DNA of 64,000 nucleotides from Pontibacter sp. G13 (GTDB lineage: Bacteria > Bacteroidota > Bacteroidia > J057): assembly GCF_031851795.1 (NCBI RefSeq), contig NZ_CP134696.1, positions 3,120,501 through 3,184,500 on the forward strand, read 5' to 3'. A program made the translations under genes and the position numbers. Below the pieces are notes generated by a model that had not been told where the DNA came from, made no database searches, and saw only the letters and a program-made list of their open reading frames with translations. Below are positions 47,401-55,655 of this stretch, in pieces. Each line of letters starts with the position of its first letter. Within the stretch, counting starts at the first letter, position 1.

Positions 47401-48573
47401 TCCCCCTCGAAATCCCGTCCAAAAACACCCATGCGCAGGATCATCCGTCAAGGTCGTGACCATCGTATTGCCTTTGGTATCTGGATGCTTGAAGATATGT
47501 TTGCCGAATGGTTTGGCGCGAAAATCACATCCGTAAACGCCCTTTTCTGTTCCTGCCCAGAGCATACCTGTGCGGTCTTCGAACAGGGCATGCAGTGTGT
47601 TGTTGCCTTGCCCAGAAGCCAGCCCTTGTCGGAGATCCAACCAGTCCATTTGCTGGGTTTGGCAGTCCCAGCGATGCAATCCGCCATAGGTGGCGATCCA
47701 GATTCCACCATCCAGCTCCGAGTACAGGATATCCGAGACGTAAGGATTTCTGAGCGTGGCATGATTTCCGGGATCGGATTGGATATGGAAAATGGCACCA
47801 GAAGTTTTGGTCCAGCGCTTCAGTCCTTCCTTGGTGCCGATCCAAAGCTGATCCGGAAATTGGGGAAACCATTTGACGCGGTAGACATAATTATGCGCTT
47901 CCAATTCTTCCTCCTCCATATTGTCGGGAGAAGGTGCCAAGGTATGACGGATGAACTTGTGCGGCATCCCACGATCATCCATCTGTACTTCCACCAGTCC
48001 TGATTCTGTCCCCAACCAGAGCGTGCCCTCAGCATCAAATGCCATGCTGTAAATGAATTGGCTTGCTTTGAGGCCTTGAGCTAGCGCATGTACTGGAATG
48101 GCGATGGCGGTCTTTGTATCCGCTTCCCAGACGGCGAGCCCTTGTTCCGAACCGATCCATATCCTCCCGAAGGCATCTTCAGTGAGTGACCAAGTACTCC
48201 AAAATCCCGCCTGACCTTTGATAGGAATGGGGGTGAGGGTCTCCGAATCTCTGTCCAAGACATGCAATCCCCCATTGCGGGTACCCACCCAGAGCCGATT
48301 CCGGGAATCTTCGAATACGACGGTGATCTTATTGCTCATGAGGCCAGTTCCCAGATGCCCTTGATGGGAAAAGGTCTTGATCTCGTAACCGTCATATCGC
48401 ATGAGTCCCGACCAGGTGCCCAGCCACAGGAATCCCTGATGATCTTGGACGATGGTATTGACTGAACCTTTGGAGCCTTCCCAGGGGAGGTCGAGGGCAT
48501 GGAATGGGTAGGGGTGGGCGGTCAATAGGCAGGGAAATATCAGCAGGATTCCGAATAGGTATCGTCTCATCAT
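44425..48573 (-). CDS. hybrid two-component regulator (HTCS) of the polysaccharide locus
   Basis: A 1382-residue single-chain sensor and regulator. A signal peptide precedes about fourteen two-component propeller repeats of the type GFLWLGTWSGLMRYD (residues about 25-715), then a Y_Y_Y-type domain (about 740-815). One membrane segment (about 820-842) leads to the histidine kinase with His879 in VSHELRTPLT and an ATPase domain with NLLSNAIKFT and GSGVGLTLAKRI. The receiver has Asp1181 in VVSDIAMP, and an AraC-type DNA-binding domain fills the last 90 residues. Such proteins bind an oligosaccharide in the periplasm and activate neighbouring susC-like operons. It points away from the operons it probably controls. 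Confidence 0.96.
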   Translation of the reverse strand: MMRRYLFGILLIFPCLLTAHPYPFHALDLPWEGSKGSVNTIVQDHQGFLWLGTWSGLMRYDGYEIKTFSHQGHLGTGLMSNKITVVFEDSRNRLWVGTRNGGLHVLDRDSETLTPIPIKGQAGFWSTWSLTEDAFGRIWIGSEQGLAVWEADTKTAIAIPVHALAQGLKASQFIYSMAFDAEGTLWLGTESGLVEVQMDDRGMPHKFIRHTLAPSPDNMEEEELEAHNYVYRVKWFPQFPDQLWIGTKEGLKRWTKTSGAIFHIQSDPGNHATLRNPYVSDILYSELDGGIWIATYGGLHRWDCQTQQMDWLDLRQGLASGQGNNTLHALFEDRTGMLWAGTEKGVYGCDFRAKPFGKHIFKHPDTKGNTMVTTLTDDPAHGCFWTGFRGGGVMCVPYDSATIDPEHQLHIPLSDWTGNSAADFVSDIEIGPSGEVWVSTHGAGVVKFQPHSKSPRRFEQFDPSNPDFPLGDTHVMSLGAGKDGSIWMGHWSGGLSRFDSEGGQLVNYQDLKLDQVSIRDFPNIALLEMPWQGSDALFVGTRGGGLWHLKWEAGTLSVVDRWFRAEEISSRFITCLFQDRRGNFWIGTEHGLNRMDAETGKLKIFSETDGLPHGTIQAIQEDELGQLWISTKKGICRAQDLPTGFSVKSFTQEDGLQDQIFNFNASTQLGSGMLVFGGPIGINAFHPSQIAENPIPPKVALTALRLFNKPVEIGQSSFGKVLLDKSMLQAPELRLNHRQDVLAIGFTALQFSQSSQTQFAYKLEGFDEDWQYVDATQRMAHYTNLPYRNYIFQVKAANGDGVWSEEIASMGIRVEPPFWLTHWAFVLYFLAFLASLYGVRRFTLIRANLQNRLEMARLETEKLEEVNRMKLQFFTQVSHELRTPLTLILTPLEQLIRNHEGKRRDRESLLRIRKNGQRLLTLINQLLDLRKSEAGLMQLEVAEGNLVKFVQEVVISFQGWAEDRDITLNLKHDVDRIPVWFDRDQMEKVLFNLLSNAIKFTQPGGTITVRVSTETGRAVVQVKDTGVGIAAHQLPLIFDHFFQGRNSDAQQGSGVGLTLAKRIIQQHSGEIWVDSQMGMGTTFQFYLPLGPNHLAQAEKLTAFKGSEDPSQYPKSAEEPTAAPEVSAPADLPVVCVVEDNADIRQLLADTLSEHYEVMTAEDGEQAFEMILQNPPDLVVSDIAMPRRDGLALCREIKSRMETCHIPVILLTARTSLLYQMEGYETGADDYVTKPFHMELLLTRIRGLLAIRARLKEKFARKLELNPSEVAVTSLDEIFLRDLGKIVEDNMDEPHFSVELLCKEIGMSRMQVYRKVKALTGQTPNQLIRNIRLKRAAQLLQSLQFTVAEVTYQVGFSDLKYFRERFKQEFGMSPSEYMGKFRA

Positions 48574-48673
48574 CTTGGCTCGGGGGTTTGGGGAGAATTG
48601 GTCAAAAGCAAGATGGAGAGATTCAGCTGGAGGGATATCCTGTAGTCACCTGAGCAGGGATTTTCCACTCGAT

Positions 48674-48839
48674 GTGCGGATGGCTCGTGTGGCGTGAAGG
48701 ATGGGAATGGTGCGAGCTCGCGAGCAGTCCGGAGCCTTGAGCGGAGGACGGAGCAAAGCGACCCCATGAACAGCCTGACTCGGCGACCGGTCTACCAAGA
48801 GCCATCCAACATCCCCAGCACGCCGAGGCACGCCCAAAT
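48674..48839 (-). repeat. dispersed structured intergenic element, copy 10
   Basis: Minus-strand copy. P1 is GGCGTG with CACGCC (48691-48696 with 48829-48834) and P2 is CTCGGCG with CGCCGAG (48779-48785 with 48821-48827). The tail is degenerate (GTGCGGATGG at 48674-48683 as complement). It fills most of the 335-base gap between the hybrid regulator and hexosaminidase genes. Confidence 0.82.
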
Positions 48840-48858
48840 CATCCATCTCCCAACAACA

Positions 48859-48888
48859 AAGGCTCTACTCATGATCGAGCAGAGCCTT
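48859..48888 (-). terminator. terminator of the hexosaminidase gene
   Basis: On the minus strand arms AAGGCTCT and AGAGCCTT are followed by a short T-rich run, about 20 bases past the stop codon. Confidence 0.7.
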
Positions 48889-48908
48889 GAACGGGAGATT
48901 ACGATTAT

Positions 48909-51305
48909 TTAGTTCTCAGCAGTCAGCAACGCCTGAAAGCCCGGCATCAGTGCAAGTTCCACACCTGCCATCTGTTCGCTTCCTCTTTGGAGGACATCGG
49001 CGACTTGATCTGCATCCAATGGGTTGCCATCCAGCTTTGTCAATGCAAGTCTGGACAATTCCATGAGCACCTCGGACAAGGGTGCGACCGCTTCCACGCG
49101 TGGCTCCGTTTCGATGAGGGCCAAGAGGGCTTGGTGATTGCCCTTCCAGAGATTGAGGCGAGTCGCGATTCCTTGGCGGACAGCATCCTCCTCGGGATGG
49201 GCGAGATACGTCTCCACAAGCTGGTTGAATCTCCGCGCTTCTCGACTCTCAGCTGGAGCGGCGTCTACGATCTGATTCAAGACCGAAAGCGAGTGGTAAT
49301 TTCCCGCTTGACGATGGCGCTGGTAGTACTTGATTTCCTCTAGAACCTCGACGAGATTGGTCAGCGCATCGAGGGATTGTCCTTGGCTAATCTCCAATAG
49401 AAGCGGTGCGCGATAGCTCCGATGGGACATCCCCGCCAGATGCAGGTAATCAGAAAATGCCTCCATTCGGCGGTACATATCGTCTTCGTCCTGTGTGAGC
49501 GCACCCGGCGTCCAGAACTTCTCTCCGATCACCCCAGCGCGAGGCCAAATCCGCGAGGTGATATTTCGAGCATCGACCACTTCGGCCCACATGCAGGCTT
49601 CCCCGCCCAAAATCCGAGATTCCTGTTCGGGGGTCAGCGGCTCAATCTGCTTGATCTCGGGATGGGAAGTTTCGGGCATGTCATTCCCGCCGATTTTGGT
49701 ACCCGAGACCTCCACCCCCAAGCCGAGCATGGAAATCTCTCCAGTGAGGTCTTGGTCATGGGTTTGAGCCTCAAAATCAAACGTGCCCATTTCGGATTCA
49801 AATTCGAAGGTCAGGACTCCGGCTTCTCGCTGGGCGATAGGAATTGCGGTCATATTTCCGAGCATTTCCATGACGCCACGAAGCTCGCCATCCTCCCCAA
49901 ACAAGGTGAGTTTAGGCTCGAAGGTAGCCTCGCCGGTTTGAATCTTGAGCTGCCAAGTTTCCCAGATTTCGCTAGGCTCAATATCCACTGCATTTTTCAC
50001 CACGGTCGGATCTACCTGATAATGCTCGGAAGCGTGCAGCTTGAAGTCCAGGTAATATCCGGAAGATAGAATGCCATGAAATCCTTGACGGACGGCATTG
50101 AAGAGGGATTCCTGTCCCCGCCAAGATTGGACGACGATCTCCTTGGGCAAATCTTCATGGAGCACTTCATCCCAGCCCACGACAGTTTTGCCGTATTTGG
50201 CGAGAATCTTCTGGAGGCGCTGGTTGAAATATGCCTGCAAGCCATGCTCATCTTCGAGGCCTTGGGCAGCGATAAATGCCTGAATGGATTCATTGGCTTT
50301 CCAGTGATCGGGCTTCACCTCGTCGCCGCCGATATGCAGATATGCGTCGGGAAAGAGCGTAGCCATCTCTCCGAAAAAGGTATCTAGAAATTCGTAGACA
50401 GCTTCGTTGGTCGGGTCCAAGGTGGGTTTGTGAATGCCGAATTTCCGCTCCAATTCATAAGGTCCGGGCTGTGAGCCAAATTCTGGATACGCCACGAGCC
50501 AACTGGTAGAATGTCCCGGCAAATCAAATTCCGGCACAACCCGAATCCCTCGATCTCGGGCGTATTGGACTACTTCTCTGATATCTTCCTGTGTATAGTA
50601 GTTGCCATCCGAGGCCATTTCATGGAGTTTGGGAAACTGTTTGCTCTCCACGCGGAATCCCTGGTCTTCGGTCAGGTGCCAATGTAGGACATTGAGCTTG
50701 GCCGCTGACATGGCATCGAGATTTTCGAGAATCACCTTCTTGGGAATCCAGTGCCGACACGCATCGATCAAGATTCCTCGCCAAGGAAATCGCGGTTGGT
50801 CTTTGATGAGGACTTCGGGGATGTAGGGTTTTTCTTCCTCGACATGTGCGAGTTGGAGGAGGGTTTCCAGCCCTCTGAGGATTCCGTAGGGACGTTTGGC
50901 GGAAAGGCTGATCCCGTCCTCGGTAACTTTGAGGGTGTAGGATTCATCTTCACGCATTTGCTGGACTTCTGAAGCGGCACCTTCACAATAAATCCGCAGG
51001 GCACCACCGATGGCCTGATATTGAAAATCCAATTCTGTCTGAATCGCCAACCGTTCCATCATCCGATGCGCAGCACGTTCTAGGCGAGGCTCTGTATATC
51101 CTGTGAATTGAAATGCGAATGACCGATTGAGGAAGAAGGAGCCGGGACCGATTTCGGCCTTGGCGGGAAGTGGCATGACCTCCAGGGCCATTCTGGTAGC
51201 TGCTGAGACAGGCTCCCGATGAGCTCGCCGATTGAAAAACTGCCACATCGCCACCCCAATCGTAGCGAGGAGCGCTACAATTAGGATTCGCTTAAAAAGC
51301 TTCAT
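48909..51305 (-). CDS. GH20 beta-N-acetylhexosaminidase with inserted domain
   Basis: A 798-residue exo-hexosaminidase releasing terminal N-acetylglucosamine or N-acetylgalactosamine. An N-terminal hydrophobic segment (LIVALLATIGVAMWQFF) exports or anchors it. A GH20b-type domain precedes the catalytic barrel, whose Asp328-Glu329 pair in HIGGDEV is the substrate-assisted catalytic site. The barrel also has the WHLTEDQGFR motif. Between the barrel strand with GYYLDFKL and the late motif ILGGEACMWAE lies an extra beta-rich insertion (about residues 445-540: LTLFGEDGELRGVMEM, DLTGEISMLG) not part of the GH20 fold. It lies upstream of the hybrid regulator gene on the same strand and may belong to the polysaccharide locus. 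Confidence 0.9.
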   Translation of the reverse strand: MKLFKRILIVALLATIGVAMWQFFNRRAHREPVSAATRMALEVMPLPAKAEIGPGSFFLNRSFAFQFTGYTEPRLERAAHRMMERLAIQTELDFQYQAIGGALRIYCEGAASEVQQMREDESYTLKVTEDGISLSAKRPYGILRGLETLLQLAHVEEEKPYIPEVLIKDQPRFPWRGILIDACRHWIPKKVILENLDAMSAAKLNVLHWHLTEDQGFRVESKQFPKLHEMASDGNYYTQEDIREVVQYARDRGIRVVPEFDLPGHSTSWLVAYPEFGSQPGPYELERKFGIHKPTLDPTNEAVYEFLDTFFGEMATLFPDAYLHIGGDEVKPDHWKANESIQAFIAAQGLEDEHGLQAYFNQRLQKILAKYGKTVVGWDEVLHEDLPKEIVVQSWRGQESLFNAVRQGFHGILSSGYYLDFKLHASEHYQVDPTVVKNAVDIEPSEIWETWQLKIQTGEATFEPKLTLFGEDGELRGVMEMLGNMTAIPIAQREAGVLTFEFESEMGTFDFEAQTHDQDLTGEISMLGLGVEVSGTKIGGNDMPETSHPEIKQIEPLTPEQESRILGGEACMWAEVVDARNITSRIWPRAGVIGEKFWTPGALTQDEDDMYRRMEAFSDYLHLAGMSHRSYRAPLLLEISQGQSLDALTNLVEVLEEIKYYQRHRQAGNYHSLSVLNQIVDAAPAESREARRFNQLVETYLAHPEEDAVRQGIATRLNLWKGNHQALLALIETEPRVEAVAPLSEVLMELSRLALTKLDGNPLDADQVADVLQRGSEQMAGVELALMPGFQALLTAEN

Positions 51306-51479
51306 GAATCCGTTGTTGAATGAAAAAAGGAGGGAGATGGAGTTTGAGTCAGCGCCGAGCGAGTCGGTATCTAGTAACTTACGAATTTTTGCGACAGGAA
51401 GAAAAATTCATGCCTCGGATATCCGAAGAACAGCAATGGAGTCTGAGTCGCGTTTTATATGTTGAGGGAAATGTATAAA

Positions 51480-51515
51480 ACAGGCAGGACCATCCGGGAA
51501 GACGGTCCTGCCTGT
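51480..51515 (-). terminator. terminator of accC
   Basis: Perfect 12-base arms ACAGGCAGGACC and GGTCCTGCCTGT followed on the minus strand by TTTTATAC, 21 bases past the stop codon. Confidence 0.88.
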
Positions 51516-51536
51516 TAGGGTATGAGACGCTAGAAC

Positions 51537-53039
51537 TTAGCGTTTCCGGTTGATCCGCCAAGCGCTGACAGACCCACGGACGTGTGGATTCTGGGCGTAG
51601 ACCTTGGTTCCGAGATCTCCATTCAGGGCAATGTCAGCAATCATAGCCGCGATCTGGGCTTCATCCTCATTCAATGGACGATCCAGATTTTCTGGAGAGA
51701 AATGCGCATTGACGAAGTGAGTATCGAAGTTTCCTGAGCGGAATGCATCATGCTCCATGACATAGCGTCCAAAGCCCAAGGTAGTTTCCAGCCCTACAAT
51801 CTGATATTCGTCGATGGCGCGAATCATCTTCTGCATAGCCGCTTCACGATCCTCGGCATGCACGACCAATTTGGCGATCATCGGGTCATAGTAGATCGGC
51901 ACATCCATCCCTTGTTCGAAACCATCGTCCACTCGAACTCCAGCTCCTTGCGGACGGCTGTAGACGTGCAGTTTCCCAATGTCCGGGAGGAAATTGTTGG
52001 TTGGGTCTTCGGCGTAGACGCGCAATTCGATGGAGTGTCCACGGATCTCAAGATCTTCCTGCTTGAAGGGAAGGGCTTCCCCTTCGGCCACACGAATTTG
52101 CTCCTTGACCAAATCCACGCCTGTGATCATCTCTGTGACTGGATGCTCCACCTGCAGGCGGGTGTTCATCTCCAGGAAGTAGAAATTGTGGTCAGCGTCG
52201 AGCAGAAATTCGACTGTACCGGCATTTTTATAATTACAGGCTTTGCAGACGGCTACGGCTGCTTCCCCCATTTGCTTGCGCAATTCAGGTGTCAAGACCG
52301 CAGAAGGAGCTTCCTCCACGACCTTCTGGTGTCTCCGCTGGATGGAGCATTCACGTTCGAAGAGGTGCACGGCATTTCCGTGAGAATCGGCCAACACCTG
52401 AATTTCGATATGGCGAGGTTTCCGGACGAATTTTTCGATGAATACCGCACCATTGCCAAAAGCATTTTGAGCTTCGGAAACTGCGCGTTCCATTTGTGAT
52501 TCGAATTCATCGACAGATTCGACGATCCGCATTCCTTTTCCACCGCCCCCTGCAGAAGCTTTGACGAGCACAGGGAAACCGATTTGCTCGGCGACCTGCT
52601 TGGCGTAGGAAACATCCTCGATGGCTTCATCCAGTCCCGGAACCAAGGGCACGCCAAATTCCTTGACGGCCTGTTTGGCGGAGAGCTTGTCCCCCATCAT
52701 ATCCATCGAGTCGCCACTCGGGCCGACAAATGTGATCCCTGCAGCTTCCACCGCACGTGCGAAGGCAGCATTTTCAGACAGGAAGCCATATCCCGGGTGG
52801 ATAGCATCAATCTGATTGTCAAGGCAAATCTGGATAATATCAGAACCCAGCAGGTAGGATTGATTGGAAGGGGGAGGTCCGAGCAGAAAGGATTCGTCTG
52901 CAAAACGGACGTGGGGTGATTCCCGATCCGCTTCGGAATATACCGCGATGGTTTCGATCCCCATTTCGCGGGCGGTGCGCATGACCCTCAGGGCAATTTC
53001 CCCTCGGTTGGCTACCAGCATTCTCCGGATTTTGCTCAT
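51537..53039 (-). CDS. accC: biotin carboxylase, acetyl-CoA carboxylase subunit
   Basis: A 500-residue ATP-grasp enzyme that carboxylates biotin on a carrier protein. The N-terminal domain starts RRMLVANRGEIALRVMRTA; the ATP-grasp loop is KASAGGGGKGMRIV; later motifs are FLEMNTRLQVEHPVTE and the catalytic GHSIELRVYAEDP. It is longer than minimal AccC by roughly 45-50 residues at the C-terminus (ending SAWRINRKR), too short for a biotin carrier domain. No accB gene adjoins it, so the carrier must be elsewhere. A role with a propionyl- or pyruvate-type carboxylase cannot be excluded. Confidence 0.9.
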   Translation of the reverse strand: MSKIRRMLVANRGEIALRVMRTAREMGIETIAVYSEADRESPHVRFADESFLLGPPPSNQSYLLGSDIIQICLDNQIDAIHPGYGFLSENAAFARAVEAAGITFVGPSGDSMDMMGDKLSAKQAVKEFGVPLVPGLDEAIEDVSYAKQVAEQIGFPVLVKASAGGGGKGMRIVESVDEFESQMERAVSEAQNAFGNGAVFIEKFVRKPRHIEIQVLADSHGNAVHLFERECSIQRRHQKVVEEAPSAVLTPELRKQMGEAAVAVCKACNYKNAGTVEFLLDADHNFYFLEMNTRLQVEHPVTEMITGVDLVKEQIRVAEGEALPFKQEDLEIRGHSIELRVYAEDPTNNFLPDIGKLHVYSRPQGAGVRVDDGFEQGMDVPIYYDPMIAKLVVHAEDREAAMQKMIRAIDEYQIVGLETTLGFGRYVMEHDAFRSGNFDTHFVNAHFSPENLDRPLNEDEAQIAAMIADIALNGDLGTKVYAQNPHVRGSVSAWRINRKR

Positions 53040-53252
53040 GCGTATGGAATTAGTCCTTAATATCTTGGTATGAATAGACAGGCAAATCAGTTAGGGAATA
53101 TAATTCTCCTGCCAGCATCATTTTGATTCAATCTTTCCGATATAGGCAAACTTTCTGATGATCCCCGAATATCTGCCCATTGATCGTAAGTTGACCGACA
53201 AACTTACCATTTTTCCCACCACTCTACACGCCGATTGGGGAGAAAAAATCGA

Positions 53253-54938
53253 TCAAATTTCCTGATAGCCTTGTTGCTTGCGTCTGCGAAGAATTGCTCG
53301 GATCACGCCAAACAAGATGATGATCAATACCGGCAAAACGATGTTGATCACTCGGATTAATCCAGCGGATTCAGCGGCTTTCTCTCGATCAATCTGCCGA
53401 ACCGTCACTTCTTTACTTCTCACCAAGGTCAGGGCCAAATCTCCTTGCAAATAATCTACTGCATTGGATAGCAGGGTCTTGTTGTCATACGGCATGTATC
53501 CGCGCTCTCCTCGAAACTGCTTTCCGAGTGCAAATTCTCCATCGGAGATGATGGCCATTCGCCCGGGGACATCGGGATGATTGTGAGGGATCTGACGGGC
53601 AGCTGCGGGTGGAGCTGAAGGCACATCGTTGGGAATAGCCCGATTGGCAAATACCGATTGGAATTGTCCTTCGGCATACACGCCGACCATTTTCGGTCCA
53701 CCTCTAAACATGGATGCGGGAGGAGGCGTGCTCACATATTCTCCTACATTGATGAATTGCGCCCCTTGAATGGTTCGGCTTGCGGGAGAAGTTTGCAGAA
53801 ACACCTCACGTCTTACATTCTGGACAGAAACCGTGTCGATGGAGGAGGCATATCTCAGGAGGGCAGCATCGACGTTTTTATTGATCGGATGATCAGGAAA
53901 ATTGAAGATGAGCGGAGAGAATACCCAAGGCCGCGACGTAAAAGATCCCCCATTGGGGCCTTCCACGAAGACTTCGGTTTTTTCGCAATTGAGATCTTGC
54001 ACGAGGTCGTAATTGATCTTGAATCCATATCTCATGAAGAGGTCATCCAGATTCAATTCCCGAAGCTCGGTCAATGCGGATTGTTTTTTATACATATCGA
54101 GATCCACCTTCTCCTGTCCCATGAGCCAGAGGACAGCTCCGCCTCGCATGAGGTATTGGTCGATCTCGTATTTGTCCCTTTCAGAAAATGACTGAGTCGG
54201 CTGCGAAATGATCAGCAATTTGATAGAAGGGGAGATTTCATATCGCTCGGTTTGTCCCAATGACAGCGTGTAGACTTGGTAGCCTCCATTCTGCATTTCA
54301 TTGACCCATTCGCCCATTTCTCCTACGTTGGTTTCGCCATGTCCTTGGAGAAAAGCAATCAAGCCAGACTCGCCGGGGTCTTTGACGAGGGTCCGAATGG
54401 CTGAAATGAGTTTGTATTCGAGGTCGGATTCTGCTTTGATGAAATTCACATTGGGGCCTTGCGGTGTCATGACACTCGCGCCTTTGAGCAGGTCGATGTA
54501 CAACTCTCTGCCTCGACTCTGCGCCACCACCAGCGGCCACATATATTGCTGTCGTTGCTCTGTGGCAGATACTTGGACCTTGATCGGAATCGGGACAAAC
54601 CCCTTGTCCTGAAAAGTCTTGAGTAGCTGTGGATTATTGCTGGGATCGACGAACTCAAATTCCAGTTTATAACCCGCGTATTGCTTCATTTCCAGCAGGG
54701 TAGTCTGGATCGAAGATTGGTATTCGCGGATATTTGGGGGGAATTTACCTTCGAGGAAAACGGTCATCACGACGGGATACTTGAGGGTATCCAACGTCTC
54801 TTCCGTCACTTCGGAGAGCGAGTAACGCCCTTCTTTGGTGAGGTCAAACCGTTTGAAAATGCCACTGGTCAGGAGATTGACCACGATGATCACACCGATC
54901 ACCAGCAGCCATTGGATAGTTTTCTGTTTGTTGTTCAT
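53253..54938 (-). CDS. gldG: gliding-motility ABC transporter auxiliary protein GldG
   Basis: A 561-residue membrane protein linked to gliding motility and, indirectly, to type IX secretion. One membrane segment near the N-terminus (QWLLVIGVIIVVNLLTSGIF), a large periplasmic part of the ABC auxiliary-subunit type with LTKEGRYSLSEVTEETLDTL and GGAVLWLMG, and a C-terminal membrane segment (VLPVLIIILFGVIRAILRRR). The ATG at 54938 is chosen; an open extension of 52 residues upstream lacks family similarity and would run into the RidA promoter area. The usual partner gldF is not adjacent: accC follows and RidA diverges. Confidence 0.9.
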   Translation of the reverse strand: MNNKQKTIQWLLVIGVIIVVNLLTSGIFKRFDLTKEGRYSLSEVTEETLDTLKYPVVMTVFLEGKFPPNIREYQSSIQTTLLEMKQYAGYKLEFEFVDPSNNPQLLKTFQDKGFVPIPIKVQVSATEQRQQYMWPLVVAQSRGRELYIDLLKGASVMTPQGPNVNFIKAESDLEYKLISAIRTLVKDPGESGLIAFLQGHGETNVGEMGEWVNEMQNGGYQVYTLSLGQTERYEISPSIKLLIISQPTQSFSERDKYEIDQYLMRGGAVLWLMGQEKVDLDMYKKQSALTELRELNLDDLFMRYGFKINYDLVQDLNCEKTEVFVEGPNGGSFTSRPWVFSPLIFNFPDHPINKNVDAALLRYASSIDTVSVQNVRREVFLQTSPASRTIQGAQFINVGEYVSTPPPASMFRGGPKMVGVYAEGQFQSVFANRAIPNDVPSAPPAAARQIPHNHPDVPGRMAIISDGEFALGKQFRGERGYMPYDNKTLLSNAVDYLQGDLALTLVRSKEVTVRQIDREKAAESAGLIRVINIVLPVLIIILFGVIRAILRRRKQQGYQEI

Positions 54939-55062
54939 CGATCCTCGAAATGGAATCGCTAAGATATAAAAATGACACGTGGACTTCCTACCCCTGTGAA
55001 TGGAGCCCAGTACCAGAATCGGGCGGGAATATGTAGATTTGTCCAACAACAACCCTTTTCCC

Positions 55063-55488
55063 ATGAGTGAACAAGAAATCCACAACAGTTCCAAGGCCCC
55101 GGAACCGGTTGGCCTCTATCCCCATGCACGCCGTGTGGGCAATTTGCTATTTTTGTCTGGCGTAGGCCCAAGAGCGCGCGGCACAAAAAAAATTCCCGGT
55201 GTGGAATTGGACGAATCTGGAAATATCGTTTCTTACGACATTGAGGCTCAGTGCCACTCGGTCTTTCAAAATATTCGCTACATCCTCGAAGATTCAGGCG
55301 CTTCCTGGGATGACATCGTGGACGTTACGGTCTTTTTGACCAATATGAAGGATGACTTCAAGACCTACAACAAGGTCTATGCGGAGTATTTCAAGGACAA
55401 TCAGCCTTGCAGAACTACGTTGGGGATCACAGCACTGCCTACTCCGATTGCGATCGAGCTGAAGGTGATTGCAGCGATTTCGGAATAA
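55063..55488 (+). CDS. RidA family reactive-imine deaminase
   Basis: A 141-residue RidA/YjgF-type trimeric protein that hydrolyses reactive enamine or imine by-products of PLP enzymes. The substrate-binding arginine is probably Arg117 in QPCRTTLGITALP, and the family motifs LLFLSGVGPRARGTK and WDDIVDVTVFLTNMKDD are present. The start MSEQEIHNSSK at 55063 gives a near-standard length with a short extra N-terminus. It diverges from gldG with 124 bases between the starts. Confidence 0.9.
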   Translation: MSEQEIHNSSKAPEPVGLYPHARRVGNLLFLSGVGPRARGTKKIPGVELDESGNIVSYDIEAQCHSVFQNIRYILEDSGASWDDIVDVTVFLTNMKDDFKTYNKVYAEYFKDNQPCRTTLGITALPTPIAIELKVIAAISE

Positions 55489-55655
55489 TCACGAAAAAAT
55501 CAGATAGGGAGCGAGGCACACTCGGCCTCCTATCTGCGTGCAATTAGCGGCAACACTCAACATATCCGACACCTGTACCAAGTAAGACGGTAACAGGCAT
55601 CGCGCTGAGGGTTTCCCAAATTCTGTATACATTATTTTACCCAAAACCAGATCCT

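Noticed and set aside
2028-48839. Dispersed elements as a CRISPR array
   Set aside because: Copies are kilobases apart, in both orientations, without regular spacers, and no cas gene is present.
2028-48839. Dispersed elements as an insertion sequence with transposase
   Set aside because: No copy encodes a protein, and no clear target-site duplication was seen at the ends; mobility remains only a hypothesis.
54939-55094. Extended N-terminus for GldG
   Set aside because: The 52 extra residues have no family similarity, precede the membrane segment and run into the RidA start region.
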